Shown here piece by piece: positions 1-6,940 of a stretch of DNA of 32,912 nucleotides; within the stretch, counting starts at the first letter, position 1; each line of letters begins with the position of its first letter. A program made the translations under genes and the position numbers. The stretch covers positions 1 through 32,912 of the forward strand of contig NZ_LGHT01000014.1 of assembly GCF_001202035.1 (NCBI RefSeq). The letters run 5' to 3'. Below the pieces are notes generated by a model. That model saw only the letters and a list, made by a program, of their open reading frames with translations, was not told the DNA's origin and searched no databases. Source of the stretch: Pseudorhodobacter wandonensis (GTDB lineage Bacteria; Pseudomonadota; Alphaproteobacteria; Rhodobacterales; Rhodobacteraceae).

Positions 1-82
1 GGTTGCCCTGGTCGTGGTCGGCGCTATCCTCGTCTTCGCGGGTCCGGCCATCGTTGCCAACCTGCGCTCGTCCTTCAGCTGA
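1..82 (+). pseudogene. virB2: VirB2 C-terminal fragment (inverted duplicate)
   Basis: The reading frame from base 2 to the stop at 80-82 encodes the last 26 residues of the VirB2-like pilin that is complete on the other strand at 437-736. The only amino-acid difference is Ile for Phe, caused by the arm mismatch at base 26. It has no start inside the window, so it is a piece of the left arm of the palindrome. If the palindrome is an assembly artefact, this fragment does not exist in the genome. Confidence 0.6.
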
Positions 83-97
83 AGCAGGGCAAGAACC

Positions 98-259
98 ATG
101 GAGAAAAGCGCGGTCATCCTCGGGCTCTCGCGGCAAGCCAAGTTTCTTGGCCTGCCGATGCCCTATGCCATGGCAGTGGGAGCGATGACCGTGCTGCCCT
201 TCATCCTCTTCAAGCCAGTCTGTTGGTTCCTGACCGCCCCGGTCTGGTATGGCCTCGCG
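98..259 (+). pseudogene. virB3: VirB3 N-terminal fragment (inverted duplicate)
   Basis: The left arm of the palindrome repeats the ATG and the first 54 codons of the VirB3-like protein found on the opposite strand at 260-421. Past the palindrome centre the frame runs into antisense virB3 and virB2 sequence, so the ORF that continues to about 772 is a chimera and not a gene. It follows the virB2 fragment with the same 15-base spacing as on the other strand. Confidence 0.55.
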
Positions 260-421
260 CGCGTGGCCATACCAGACCGGGGCGGTCAGGAACCAACAGA
301 CTGGCTTGAAGAGGATGAAGGGCAGCACGGTCATCGCTCCCACTGCCATGGCATAGGGCATCGGCAGGCCAAGAAACTTGGCTTGCCGCGAGAGCCCGAG
401 GATGACCGCGCTTTTCTCCAT
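260..421 (-). pseudogene. virB3: VirB3-like T4SS inner-membrane protein, truncated
   Basis: The ATG at 421 follows virB2 by 15 bases on the same strand. The first 54 residues contain a charged start and a long hydrophobic stretch (residues about 22-48), as in VirB3 proteins. VirB3 is a small inner-membrane component of the VirB/VirD4 type IV secretion system that works with the VirB4 ATPase. Family members are usually about 90-110 residues, so this copy loses roughly its second half where the palindrome turns at 259/260. No virB4 follows. The assignment rests on gene order after virB1 and virB2, plus the hydrophobic profile. Confidence 0.6.
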
Positions 422-436
422 GGTTCTTGCCCTGCT

Positions 437-736
437 TCAGCTGAAGGACGAGCGCAGGTTGGCAACGATGGCCGGACCCGCGAAGACGAGGAAAGCGCCG
501 ACCACGACCAGGGCAACCCAGGCCCAAGAGATCCGGTTGAAGGCGGCAAGGAACCCTGTCACCACAAAGGCGATGCCGAAGAAGGCAGTCGCGAGGGTGC
601 CGCGGAACGAGGCCAGAACGCCGGTCGCGACCGTTTCGGCTTTGGTGAAGACCACCTGCGCCAGCGCAGGCTCGGACTGCGCCAGAAAAAGGGTGCAAAG
701 GGTCAGGCCCAAAAGAGCCACGTGTTCGTTACGCAT
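437..736 (-). CDS. virB2: VirB2-like pilin (TrbC/VirB2 family)
   Basis: This 99-residue protein begins MRNEHVALLG, with a signal-peptide-like segment ending near SEPALA. It then has two hydrophobic helices, FGIAFVVTGFLAAF and VALVVVGAFLVFAGPAIV, separated by a short polar turn. That is the classic TrbC/VirB2 layout: a processed inner-membrane protein that polymerises into the conjugative pilus. I chose the ATG at 736 over an upstream in-frame ATG at 784, because 784 lies inside the virB1 reading frame and would precede the signal peptide with a charged 16-residue extension. It sits 22 bases after the restored virB1 stop and 15 bases before virB3, so it belongs to one operon. The gene looks intact, but its last bases lie inside the palindrome arm. 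Confidence 0.8.
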   Translation of the reverse strand: MRNEHVALLGLTLCTLFLAQSEPALAQVVFTKAETVATGVLASFRGTLATAFFGIAFVVTGFLAAFNRISWAWVALVVVGAFLVFAGPAIVANLRSSFS

Positions 737-758
737 GAGGGGAGGTTTCCTTCTTGGG

Positions 759-1477
759 TCAGAGTTCGGTGAGGATTCGGTCATAGATCGCCATCACCTT
801 TACGATGTGGGATTGGGTCTCGGCGTAGGGTGGCACGCCGTCATATCGCGCACGGCTTCGGGCCCGGCATTGTAGGCGGCGAGGGCGAGCTCGAGGCTGC
901 CGAAGGTCGCCATCTGCTCGAGAAGATAGCGCGCGCCGCCGTCGAGGTTTTCGATGGGGTCGGCAGGATCAACGTTGAGGTAATCAGCCGTGCCGGGCAT
1001 TAGCTGCGCGAGACCGAGGGCACCGGCATGACTGACAGCTCCTTGGGTGTAGTTGCTCTCGACCTTGATCATCGCCTGGAAGAAGGCCGCCCACTCGGCT
1101 GGCGAAAGCTCAAGCCGCGCCAAGACCGGATGGTCCTGATAGCGGGTGGCAATCAGCCGGATCGACGGCAGGACATCCCCAGGGGCTGCAACCCCCTTGG
1201 TGCTGTAGGTCACATCGGCGGCGGCCTCAGTCCCCTCCCGTTCCCGGGTGTCTTCTTCTCTCTGTTCGGGACGCACTGGAACAATCGGCTGCCCCTGGCC
1301 GTCATAACGCAGGACGGATGTGTTCAGCGACGCAAGTTGATCGTCACACCCCTGCCCTGCAGGCTCATTCCAAAGGATCACTTCCGCCCGGGCGGCTCCG
1401 CATGCCAGTGCAGACAGCGCCAGCGACAGCAGGCACGTCGAGATGGTCGAGGTTGAGCTTGCCGAACGCGAGACCAA
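759..1477 (-). pseudogene. virB1: VirB1-like lytic transglycosylase, frameshifted near the C-terminus
   Basis: The protein has a signal peptide ending ALACGAARA and a C-terminal SLT domain. The catalytic-Glu motif IKVESNY, the [10 protein letters not shown] segment and AYNAGPEAV are all clear. VirB1 opens the peptidoglycan for assembly of the type IV secretion channel. The frame breaks near 846-851: after PEAVR the open frame gives an unrelated tail ending at 800. Restoring one base gives the expected family ending ([23 protein letters not shown], split here only by my description) with a stop at 759-761, 22 bases before virB2. There is no ATG in frame near the signal peptide; a TTG at 1477 is the best start, but it is uncertain. 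The break is either a real lesion or a sequencing error. Confidence 0.8.
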
Positions 1478-1703
1478 ACATGCCGATCGGCGAGTTGACG
1501 ATGCGTTCCCGCGCCAGAGCCGTGACCAGCAGGAAACGCTCGCCGGTGGGACCGACAACGTAAAACAGCCATTCCCCCGAAAACCGTTCGTCGGGGTTGG
1601 GCGCAGAAACACACTCGATCTCAACAGTCGCTCCTTCGGATGCGGCCAGTTTGCGGAAATCGCGTTCCAGCAAGACAGGCAATGCGCGCCGTTTGGTATT
1701 CAT
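1365..1703 (-). CDS. Unknown small protein upstream of virB1
   Basis: This is a 112-residue soluble protein of unknown function, with no membrane segment or signal peptide. The start at 1703 ([12 protein letters not shown]) has a purine-rich GAGGGG ribosome-binding site a few bases upstream; an ATG six codons earlier is less well placed. A central stretch ([18 protein letters not shown]) suggests a small beta-rich fold. Its 3' end overlaps the 5' end of virB1 by more than 100 bases in another frame, which is unusual. Either virB1 starts later or this frame is shorter than it looks. It is the first gene of the minus-strand T4SS operon. Confidence 0.5.
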   Translation of the reverse strand: MNTKRRALPVLLERDFRKLAASEGATVEIECVSAPNPDERFSGEWLFYVVGPTGERFLLVTALARERIVNSPIGMFGLAFGKLNLDHLDVPAVAGAVCTGMRSRPGGSDPLE

Positions 1704-2015
1704 GGGGTCCCCTCGGATCATCTGTTGGGAACGTTGTATCGCAGATTTCTTTATGAAGCGATGCCTAACAGAAAGTATGGCGCATTCAACCTAAAAATGA
1801 CAAACACGATAAAGGAGGTGTAATTGGCCGAACCGGCGGTTGATCTGGCCGATGTGCGAAAAGGGCAGCCACACCCGTCGTTGCTCGGAAGAATGGAGCC
1901 GGGAAGTGAGACGTAGACGTTGAGAAAAACCCAAGAAATATTGGCAGTTTTGCGGCTTCTAGGAGCCGGCCCATGGTCCGGTCTGGCACGCCCGATACGC
2001 AGGCGAGCGCAGATT
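1704..2015. promoter_or_regulatory. Divergent intergenic region between T4SS operon and exported-protein genes
   Basis: About 310 bases separate the minus-strand T4SS operon from the plus-strand genes, and promoters for both should lie here. A strong ribosome-binding sequence, AAAGGAGGTG (1811-1820), is followed four bases later by a TTG (1824) that opens a 30-codon frame ending at 1916. This could be a leader peptide or a gene remnant. I recognise no operator. Confidence 0.35.
1824..1916 (+). CDS. Possible 30-residue small ORF or leader peptide
   Basis: The frame starts with TTG, preceded at good spacing by the strongest Shine-Dalgarno sequence of this region (AAAGGAGGTG). The peptide is hydrophilic and begins MAEPAVDLADVRKGQ if TTG is read as Met. 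I know no homologue. It may be a degraded gene start rather than a functional peptide. Confidence 0.2.
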   Translation: MAEPAVDLADVRKGQPHPSLLGRMEPGSET

Positions 2016-2303
2016 ATGTCCGTGATCTGCTTCGCCGCATCAGTGAACTCGGCAGCCTTTGCACAACCTGAGGTGATTCGCTGTCTGGCACCTGAAGTGC
2101 CGATCACGGACCTCCCCGACAGGGTTCTCTCCGAGTACCGCGCGGAAATCGCCGCTGAGTTCGAGGCCTACTTTGCGGCCGTCAGCACCCACATCGCCTG
2201 TCTCGACACAGAGCGCAGTCGCGCTTTGTCGGAAGCCCACAGGGCGACCGAGGCCTATTCAGCCTTCCTCAACATTCCCCCAGCCCAGAAGGATCTCCCG
2301 TGA
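2016..2303 (+). CDS. Small exported protein of unknown function
   Basis: The frame encodes a hydrophobic leader ending SAAFA before QPEVIRC, followed by an about 80-residue, mostly helical, acidic mature part with two cysteines (VIRCLAPEV and HIACLD) that could form a disulfide in the periplasm. The start is uncertain. ATG 2016 gives a short signal without positive charges, while a TTG at 1920 would give a long positively charged n-region. The stop overlaps the start of the next gene (GTGA), so the two are translationally coupled. Its position beside virB genes suggests a periplasmic accessory role in the conjugation locus, but nothing in the sequence proves it. Confidence 0.5.
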   Translation: MSVICFAASVNSAAFAQPEVIRCLAPEVPITDLPDRVLSEYRAEIAAEFEAYFAAVSTHIACLDTERSRALSEAHRATEAYSAFLNIPPAQKDLP

Positions 2304-2941
2304 AACCTCTCCTCCCTGCCCTGTTCCTTGGTCTTGGCCTCTCAACCGCAACCATCACACCTGCAGCCGCCTACCCTGTTGATTGCGCGATCCTCTTATG
2401 TCTTTCGGGGGGCTGGCCCGCATCCGCCGAATGCGCCCATGCCCGCGCGGTCTTCATCCGCCGCATCACGCCTTGGCCGATCGAACCGCCGCTGCAGATC
2501 TGGAATTGCCCCATGCGGGCAAGTTTCCGGGGCCAGCAGCGACCGATTGAGCGTCTCTACGACATCGCTTTCCGGGCTGATGTGCCTCTGGCAGACTTGT
2601 CGCTCCCGGAAGTCTCGGCCGGACTGATCCCTGTCGACGCTCAGGCCGATGTCGACATTTCCGACGCCGCTTTCGACTTCGTCCGCTCGATCCGGGTGTT
2701 TGAAATCACTTACCAGCAACGCCGCAACTCAGATGGCGACTGCAACAGTTGGGGGACTGTGTACATGGGCAGCTACGGTGAACAGGGGGACTACAGCCGC
2801 AGGCGCAGCAGCATTTCCGCCGTGCCAGAGGCCTCAGACTTCGGCATTCCGGCCAGTTGCGGCAACTACTGGCACCGCTCGGTCTTTGTCGAATGGCGAG
2901 ACTATGAGGGCACTTACGGCCATGAGGAGGTGCACTACTAG
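2300..2941 (+). CDS. Exported cysteine-containing protein of unknown function
   Basis: This is a 213-residue protein with a clear Sec signal peptide (MKPLLPALFLGLGLSTATIT...AAA). The mature part begins YPVDCAILLCLSGGWPAS and has conserved-looking cysteines (DC, LC, EC, NC, DC, SC) and a Tyr/Ser/Arg-rich C-terminal part. The GTG start overlaps the previous stop. The cysteine pattern fits a disulfide-bonded periplasmic or outer-membrane-associated protein. The operon context beside virB1-virB3 suggests a conjugation accessory, but I do not recognise a family and assign no function. Confidence 0.55.
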   Translation: MKPLLPALFLGLGLSTATITPAAAYPVDCAILLCLSGGWPASAECAHARAVFIRRITPWPIEPPLQIWNCPMRASFRGQQRPIERLYDIAFRADVPLADLSLPEVSAGLIPVDAQADVDISDAAFDFVRSIRVFEITYQQRRNSDGDCNSWGTVYMGSYGEQGDYSRRRSSISAVPEASDFGIPASCGNYWHRSVFVEWRDYEGTYGHEEVHY

Positions 2942-3329
2942 CCGAAGCGATCTCCGCCTTTAAACAAACCGGAAAACCACCCCCCAGAAACAGAAACGAC
3001 GCCAGACCATAGGTCGGACGCCGCGCTGAATTATCTCGTGAGAAAGGGAAATTAGCGTGAGTAACGGGCCCGTTCAACCGGCAAACCGCCTTGCCCGAGC
3101 TAAATTTTGCATCCTACGATCCGGCGTCCTTTGCCCAAGGACGATCCTTCAGAGAAACTGACCACCTGCGCTATCCTGCGCTTCATCACCGAAACCTAGC
3201 TCTCAGCTTCTGTCCACAAGTTTGCCGTAACCTTCCTCGATGGTATTGCTGCTCGCCATCCACGCCCAAGGAACTGTTTCGCTTGGTTTCGCAGCGATTA
3301 GCTTTGAAAGTCCATCGTTGCCGCTCTCG
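2942..3329. other. Intergenic stretch without a supported gene
   Basis: Some 390 bases lie between the end of the exported-protein gene and the end of the Rieske gene on the other strand. A minus-strand frame continues here for about 40 codons past the Rieske stop (to 3203), but it has no separate start outside the Rieske gene and no recognisable domain. I see no convincing terminator. The junction between the conjugation locus and the catabolic island must lie here. Confidence 0.5.
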
Positions 3330-4457
3330 TCAACTTTTTTGGCCCTTGACGCGTCTGTAAACATACTGGGCAAATTCGAAATTGGGTCGTTCAAGATGCG
3401 AAAGATGGCCGGGCATGGCCGCATGCGAGCTTAGACCACGATACACTTTTTCAGTGCAACCCTTATCCTCGACATTCACATCGTCCAAAAGGGTCTTCAG
3501 TTGTGCGAAATGGGCTTGCGCGTCGGCGTCATCGACATAGTCGGGAGACATGCCGCCGCCAAACCCAATCCTGACTTGACCGACACCCTGAGGATGCAAC
3601 GTGAGGTACCAAAAATAACCAGGCGTCAAGGTGATAAGCAGGCTTGGATAGATCGCCAGAAGATAGGTCGTCCGCCTGCGTTCCCCCTCCAGACGGGTGT
3701 TGTTCGGATGTGCCAACGCAATCTTCAGCGAGTCGTTCTTCAGAATTGTGTGATAATTGAAAGCTGCTTCACCCGGCGGGCAGATCATCTCGTCGAGTTT
3801 GGACAGACCGCCGATCGTTCCCGAATGGCAGACGGGTAAGTGGTAGCTTTCCATGAAATTCTCGGCCAGAACCTTCCAATTGGTGTTCCAGACGTGGGTT
3901 TCGAAAAAGGTTTCAGTGTAGGCACCCATGTCGTAGTCACCGACAAGATCTTCAACCTTGGCAAGCTGGCCTGCTACCGGACCAGCCTCTGAGTTCAACG
4001 TGACAAAAACCCATCCGAGCCATTCTTCGCATCGAATCTCCGGCAACCGGTAGTCGTCTTTGCAAAACCCATCATTCCTGGTCATCGCCGGCGCGCCACG
4101 AAGTGACCCATCCAAGTTGTAAGTCCAAGCATGATAGGGGCAGACTATGCTCGACTTATTGCCCCGCCCTTCCAGCAAAGTCGACATGCGGTGACGGCAT
4201 ACGTTGGACATTGCCCTGAGCTGGCCTTCCTTGTTCCGCAAGACGATAATGGCCTGCCCCGCCAGTTCAACGGTCACATAGTCGCCCGGCTTGGACAGGG
4301 CACTCGCTCGCCCGACACAAAACCAATCTTGTGCAAAGATTTCACGCAGTTCATGTGCGAGAAAATCCTCTGATGTATAAACTGACGGCGGCATCGCGCG
4401 CGCCCTTTCAAAAGGCACCGATACATTTTGGCGGAGTTCTTCGACGGCATCTTTCAT
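3330..4457 (-). CDS. Rieske-type ring-hydroxylating/N-demethylating oxygenase alpha subunit
   Basis: This 375-residue protein has an N-terminal Rieske [2Fe-2S] domain (C87-x-H89 and C106-x2-H109; CRHRMS and CPYHAW) and a C-terminal catalytic domain with the mononuclear iron site (NFMESYHLPVCH: H206, H211, bridging acidic residue E203). The type resembles the choline-monooxygenase, glycine-betaine and stachydrine demethylase branch of Rieske oxygenases, which hydroxylate N-methyl groups so that formaldehyde is released. It has no reductase of its own and probably shares the one at 11438. It is the last gene of the minus-strand operon, 93 bases after the permease, with its own strong AGGAGAG ribosome-binding site. 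Family resemblance is firm; N-demethylation of a histidine derivative is inferred from the neighbours. Confidence 0.85.
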   Translation of the reverse strand: MKDAVEELRQNVSVPFERARAMPPSVYTSEDFLAHELREIFAQDWFCVGRASALSKPGDYVTVELAGQAIIVLRNKEGQLRAMSNVCRHRMSTLLEGRGNKSSIVCPYHAWTYNLDGSLRGAPAMTRNDGFCKDDYRLPEIRCEEWLGWVFVTLNSEAGPVAGQLAKVEDLVGDYDMGAYTETFFETHVWNTNWKVLAENFMESYHLPVCHSGTIGGLSKLDEMICPPGEAAFNYHTILKNDSLKIALAHPNNTRLEGERRRTTYLLAIYPSLLITLTPGYFWYLTLHPQGVGQVRIGFGGGMSPDYVDDADAQAHFAQLKTLLDDVNVEDKGCTEKVYRGLSSHAAMPGHLSHLERPNFEFAQYVYRRVKGQKS

Positions 4458-4550
4458 TATGCTCTCCTGTCTTGCGTCTTCGGACCGTGGCCCCGAAAGG
4501 CAGCTATCTTCGATGTGGTATGCTGAGGGGCGGCATTGAATTGCCCGGTC

Positions 4551-5270
4551 TCAGCTCGCTTGTGGGATAGCGACTGGTCGCGTTTGCGGTGCTGGCCCGG
4601 TGTGGCGCATCAATCGGCGTTCGACCAGCCGGATCACGCCTATCAAGACCAGATTCAGCGCCAAATAGAGCACCCCTGCGATGGCGAATACTTCGAAAAT
4701 CGCAAATGTCTGGCTCATCAGGCGCTTGGCGTAGCCGGTGATTTCCAGCACGGTGATGGTCGATGCAAGGCTTGTTCCCTTGACCATCAGCACAAGTTCA
4801 TTCCCATAGGCGGGCAGCGCCTGCCGGATGGCCAGTGGGAACTCGATGCGACGAAACCGCATGGCGCGCGACATGCCGCAAGCTTTGGCCGCCTCAGTCA
4901 GACCAGCGGGCACCGCAACAAGTCCGCCGCGCAAAATCTCGGATGTATAGGCTGCGGTGTTCAGCGCCAGTGCCAGCACCGCACAACGCGAACCTTCGCT
5001 GACAACCCACCACAGGGCCGGTACATCGTGAACGAATCTAATCTGCCCAAGACCGTAGTAAATCAGGAAGATCTGCACCAAAAGTGGCGTGCCCCGAAAC
5101 GCGATACTGTAGTAGCGCGCGAACCCAGACACCCAAGCCTTGTCTGACCCGCGCATGATCGCAAGACCAAGGCCAAGGTTGAACCCGATGGTGACGGAGA
5201 TGGCCGTCAGCGACAGGGTCATCCATAGACCTTTGAGCAGCACCGGCACGGCAAGCTGAATAAGTTCCAT
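4551..5270 (-). CDS. Polar amino-acid ABC transporter permease (HisM-like)
   Basis: This 239-residue integral membrane protein has about five hydrophobic segments and the cytoplasmic EAA loop (LTEAAKACGMSRAMRFRRIE) that docks on the ATPase. It belongs to the polar amino-acid uptake family (HisJQMP/GlnHPQ type). It starts three bases after the stop of the second permease, and the two should form the heterodimeric channel. With the binding protein (6058) and the ATPase domain fused to a hydrolase (6941), it completes one importer. Substrate is inferred only: the surrounding enzymes suggest a histidine-like compound. Confidence 0.9.
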   Translation of the reverse strand: MELIQLAVPVLLKGLWMTLSLTAISVTIGFNLGLGLAIMRGSDKAWVSGFARYYSIAFRGTPLLVQIFLIYYGLGQIRFVHDVPALWWVVSEGSRCAVLALALNTAAYTSEILRGGLVAVPAGLTEAAKACGMSRAMRFRRIEFPLAIRQALPAYGNELVLMVKGTSLASTITVLEITGYAKRLMSQTFAIFEVFAIAGVLYLALNLVLIGVIRLVERRLMRHTGPAPQTRPVAIPQAS

Positions 5271-5273
5271 GGT

Positions 5274-5984
5274 TCAGGCCCCTTTCCGCGGTGACAAAAC
5301 GGCTTCGACCTTATTGAAGCCAACTTGGCTGATCAGCGTGATCATCAGGTAGACCAAAGCGGCAATTGTATAGAAAATCAGGGGATTATGGGTTGATCCC
5401 GCGCCTATGAAGGCGGTCCGCATCAGCTCTTGCAGGCCCACCACCGACACCAATGCCGTGTCCTTGATCGTAGTTTGCCAAACGTTGTTGATGCCCGGGA
5501 AGGCAATGCGCAGCATCTGTGGGGCGATGATACGCGCGAATATCCGGCGGCTTGGAAGGCCAAGTGCCACGGCCGCCTCGATATGCCCTTTCGGGATCGC
5601 GGCAAGCGCACCACGGATAACTTCGGTCGAATAGGCGCCCGAAATGGCGCTGATCGCGGCCACGGTGATGAAAAACGCGTAGCCCGCATTGGCTAGTTCA
5701 GCGAAGCCGAAGACGGTGGCAATTTTGGTGACGAATTCGACTGATCCGAAAAACAGCAGGTAGATGATCAAAAGTTCCGGCACACCGCGGATGACCGATG
5801 TATAAAGATCGACCAGGTGCGACAGCCCGAACACCGCGCGCCATTTGATCAGGCCGCAGATCGTCCCGATGATCAGCCCAAAGATCATGCTGGCCACACC
5901 GACCCCGATGGTGACGGCTGCACCACGCAGGATCGCACCGATCCAGCCACCCTCCCAGACCTGCAACAAACCGAATTCCATCAT
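5274..5984 (-). CDS. Polar amino-acid ABC transporter permease (HisQ-like)
   Basis: This 236-residue membrane protein carries the permease EAA motif (HIEAAVALGLPSRRIFARII) and about five transmembrane helices. It pairs with the next permease gene to form the translocation channel of a HisQM-type importer. It lies downstream of the binding-protein gene, from which it is separated by 73 bases containing a strong hairpin. That spacing is common where the binding protein must be made in excess over the membrane parts. The start at 5984 opens MMEFGLLQ; the second Met is equally possible. Confidence 0.9.
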   Translation of the reverse strand: MMEFGLLQVWEGGWIGAILRGAAVTIGVGVASMIFGLIIGTICGLIKWRAVFGLSHLVDLYTSVIRGVPELLIIYLLFFGSVEFVTKIATVFGFAELANAGYAFFITVAAISAISGAYSTEVIRGALAAIPKGHIEAAVALGLPSRRIFARIIAPQMLRIAFPGINNVWQTTIKDTALVSVVGLQELMRTAFIGAGSTHNPLIFYTIAALVYLMITLISQVGFNKVEAVLSPRKGA

Positions 5985-6004
5985 GCCATCCTGTTCTCTG
6001 ATGC

Positions 6005-6031
6005 CCGCGCCCGATCTGATGTCGGGCGCGG
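6005..6031 (-). promoter_or_regulatory. Intercistronic mRNA hairpin after the binding-protein gene
   Basis: CCGCGCCCGA (6005-6014) and TCGGGCGCGG (6022-6031) form a perfect 10-bp GC-rich stem with a 7-base loop. It sits between the binding-protein stop and the permease start. No U-run follows, so it is more likely a 3' stabilising or partially terminating hairpin that raises binding-protein expression than a full terminator (inference). Confidence 0.6.
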
Positions 6032-6057
6032 CCTGTTCCTGAAAGCCCGGTCCGGCC

Positions 6058-6852
6058 TTATTGGCAGGGGCGCGAGATATCCATGTTGAACCATTTCTCG
6101 CTGGACGCTTTCATCGAGCCATCCGCGATCAACTCGCAAAGCGCGGTGTCGATTTTCGCTTTCAGGTCTGTGTCGTCCTGACGAATGCCGACGCCCACGC
6201 CTTCGCCCAAAGTCGCATCGAAGGTGGAGATGATGTTCACATCGACAAACTGGAAGTTTGCGCCTTCGGGCTTGTCGAGGAAGCTTTGCAGTGCCGAGAC
6301 ATCGGCAAAGCCCGCATCCACGCGGCCGTTAGCAAGGTCGATCTGCATTTCATCCAACGTGGCGTAGGATTTCAGCGTTGCAGTCGGGGCCAGCTTTTCC
6401 ATGAAATGGGCATGGGTGGTGCCAGCCTGCACGCCAACCGAATGGCCATCAAGTGCGGCCAGTAGCGCCGGGATCTCGGTGATGCCAGCAAGGTCGGAAT
6501 CCTTGGCGACGACAACCTTGTTTGCCAGTTCAGCATAACCGATCGAGAAGTTGATTTCTTTCTTGCGGTCGGCAGTGATCGACATGCCAGAGATGATGAT
6601 GTCGAACTGTTTGGCCTGCAATGCCGGGATCAGGCCGTCAAATGCCTGAACCACAAACACGCATTCCATGGCCAGCTTAGTGCACAACATGTTGCCCACG
6701 TCGGCGTCAAATCCGGTGACCGCTCCATTGGCGTCGGCCATGCTCCACGGGGGATAGGCGCCTTCGGTGCCGATCTTCAGCTGGCCTTCGGCCTGCGCCC
6801 CAGAGGCTGCCCCAGCGAGCAGCGCGATGAGCGAAAGAACTTTCAGTTTCAT
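6058..6852 (-). CDS. Periplasmic amino-acid-binding protein (HisJ/ArgT-like)
   Basis: This 264-residue protein has a 22-residue signal peptide (MKLKVLSLIALLAGAASGAQA) and a bacterial extracellular solute-binding family 3 fold. The start of the mature protein (LKIGTEGAYPPWS), the segment GFDADVGNMLC and FDIIISGMSIT with the following Arg are typical for polar amino acids, where the Arg binds the ligand carboxylate. The ATG at 6852 has an AAGGAGA ribosome-binding site; the longer open frame upstream is not part of the protein. The family-3 type argues for a ligand with an alpha-amino-acid head rather than a betaine. The ligand itself is not known; a methylated histidine or its dipeptide is my inference from the operon. 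Confidence 0.9.
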   Translation of the reverse strand: MKLKVLSLIALLAGAASGAQAEGQLKIGTEGAYPPWSMADANGAVTGFDADVGNMLCTKLAMECVFVVQAFDGLIPALQAKQFDIIISGMSITADRKKEINFSIGYAELANKVVVAKDSDLAGITEIPALLAALDGHSVGVQAGTTHAHFMEKLAPTATLKSYATLDEMQIDLANGRVDAGFADVSALQSFLDKPEGANFQFVDVNIISTFDATLGEGVGVGIRQDDTDLKAKIDTALCELIADGSMKASSEKWFNMDISRPCQ

Positions 6853-6940
6853 GTCCGTCTCCTTGTTGAACTTCGTTTCATTTTGGTCTTCACCGCACCG
6901 ATTTGGCCCTGTTCTGGCTTGCCGGGTCGCGATGTCAGTC

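Larger units (their letters stand above)
1..518. repeat. Near-perfect 518-bp palindrome (inverted duplication of virB2-virB3)
   Basis: Each base i pairs with base 519-i. The two 259-bp arms meet with essentially no loop at a CGCGCG core around 256-263. By eye I find only two mismatches, 26/493 and 255/264. Both arms carry the end of virB2 and the first 54 codons of virB3, in opposite directions. The repeat starts at the window edge and may continue beyond it. It is either a real inverted duplication that destroyed virB3, or a snap-back or chimeric assembly product. Confidence 0.9.

Noticed and set aside
98-772. Long plus-strand frame starting as VirB3 and continuing for 224 codons
   Set aside because: After codon 54 it is antisense virB3 and virB2 read through the palindrome, so the product is a chimera.
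1751-2107. 118-codon minus-strand frame upstream of the T4SS genes
   Set aside because: It overlaps the better-supported plus-strand exported-protein gene and contains no recognisable motif, signal or coupled ribosome-binding site.
3203-3424. Minus-strand frame past the end of the Rieske gene, with a PWAW-containing segment
   Set aside because: Its start lies inside the Rieske gene in another frame and it is too short to assign; a faint likeness to an IS66-type C-terminus was not convincing.
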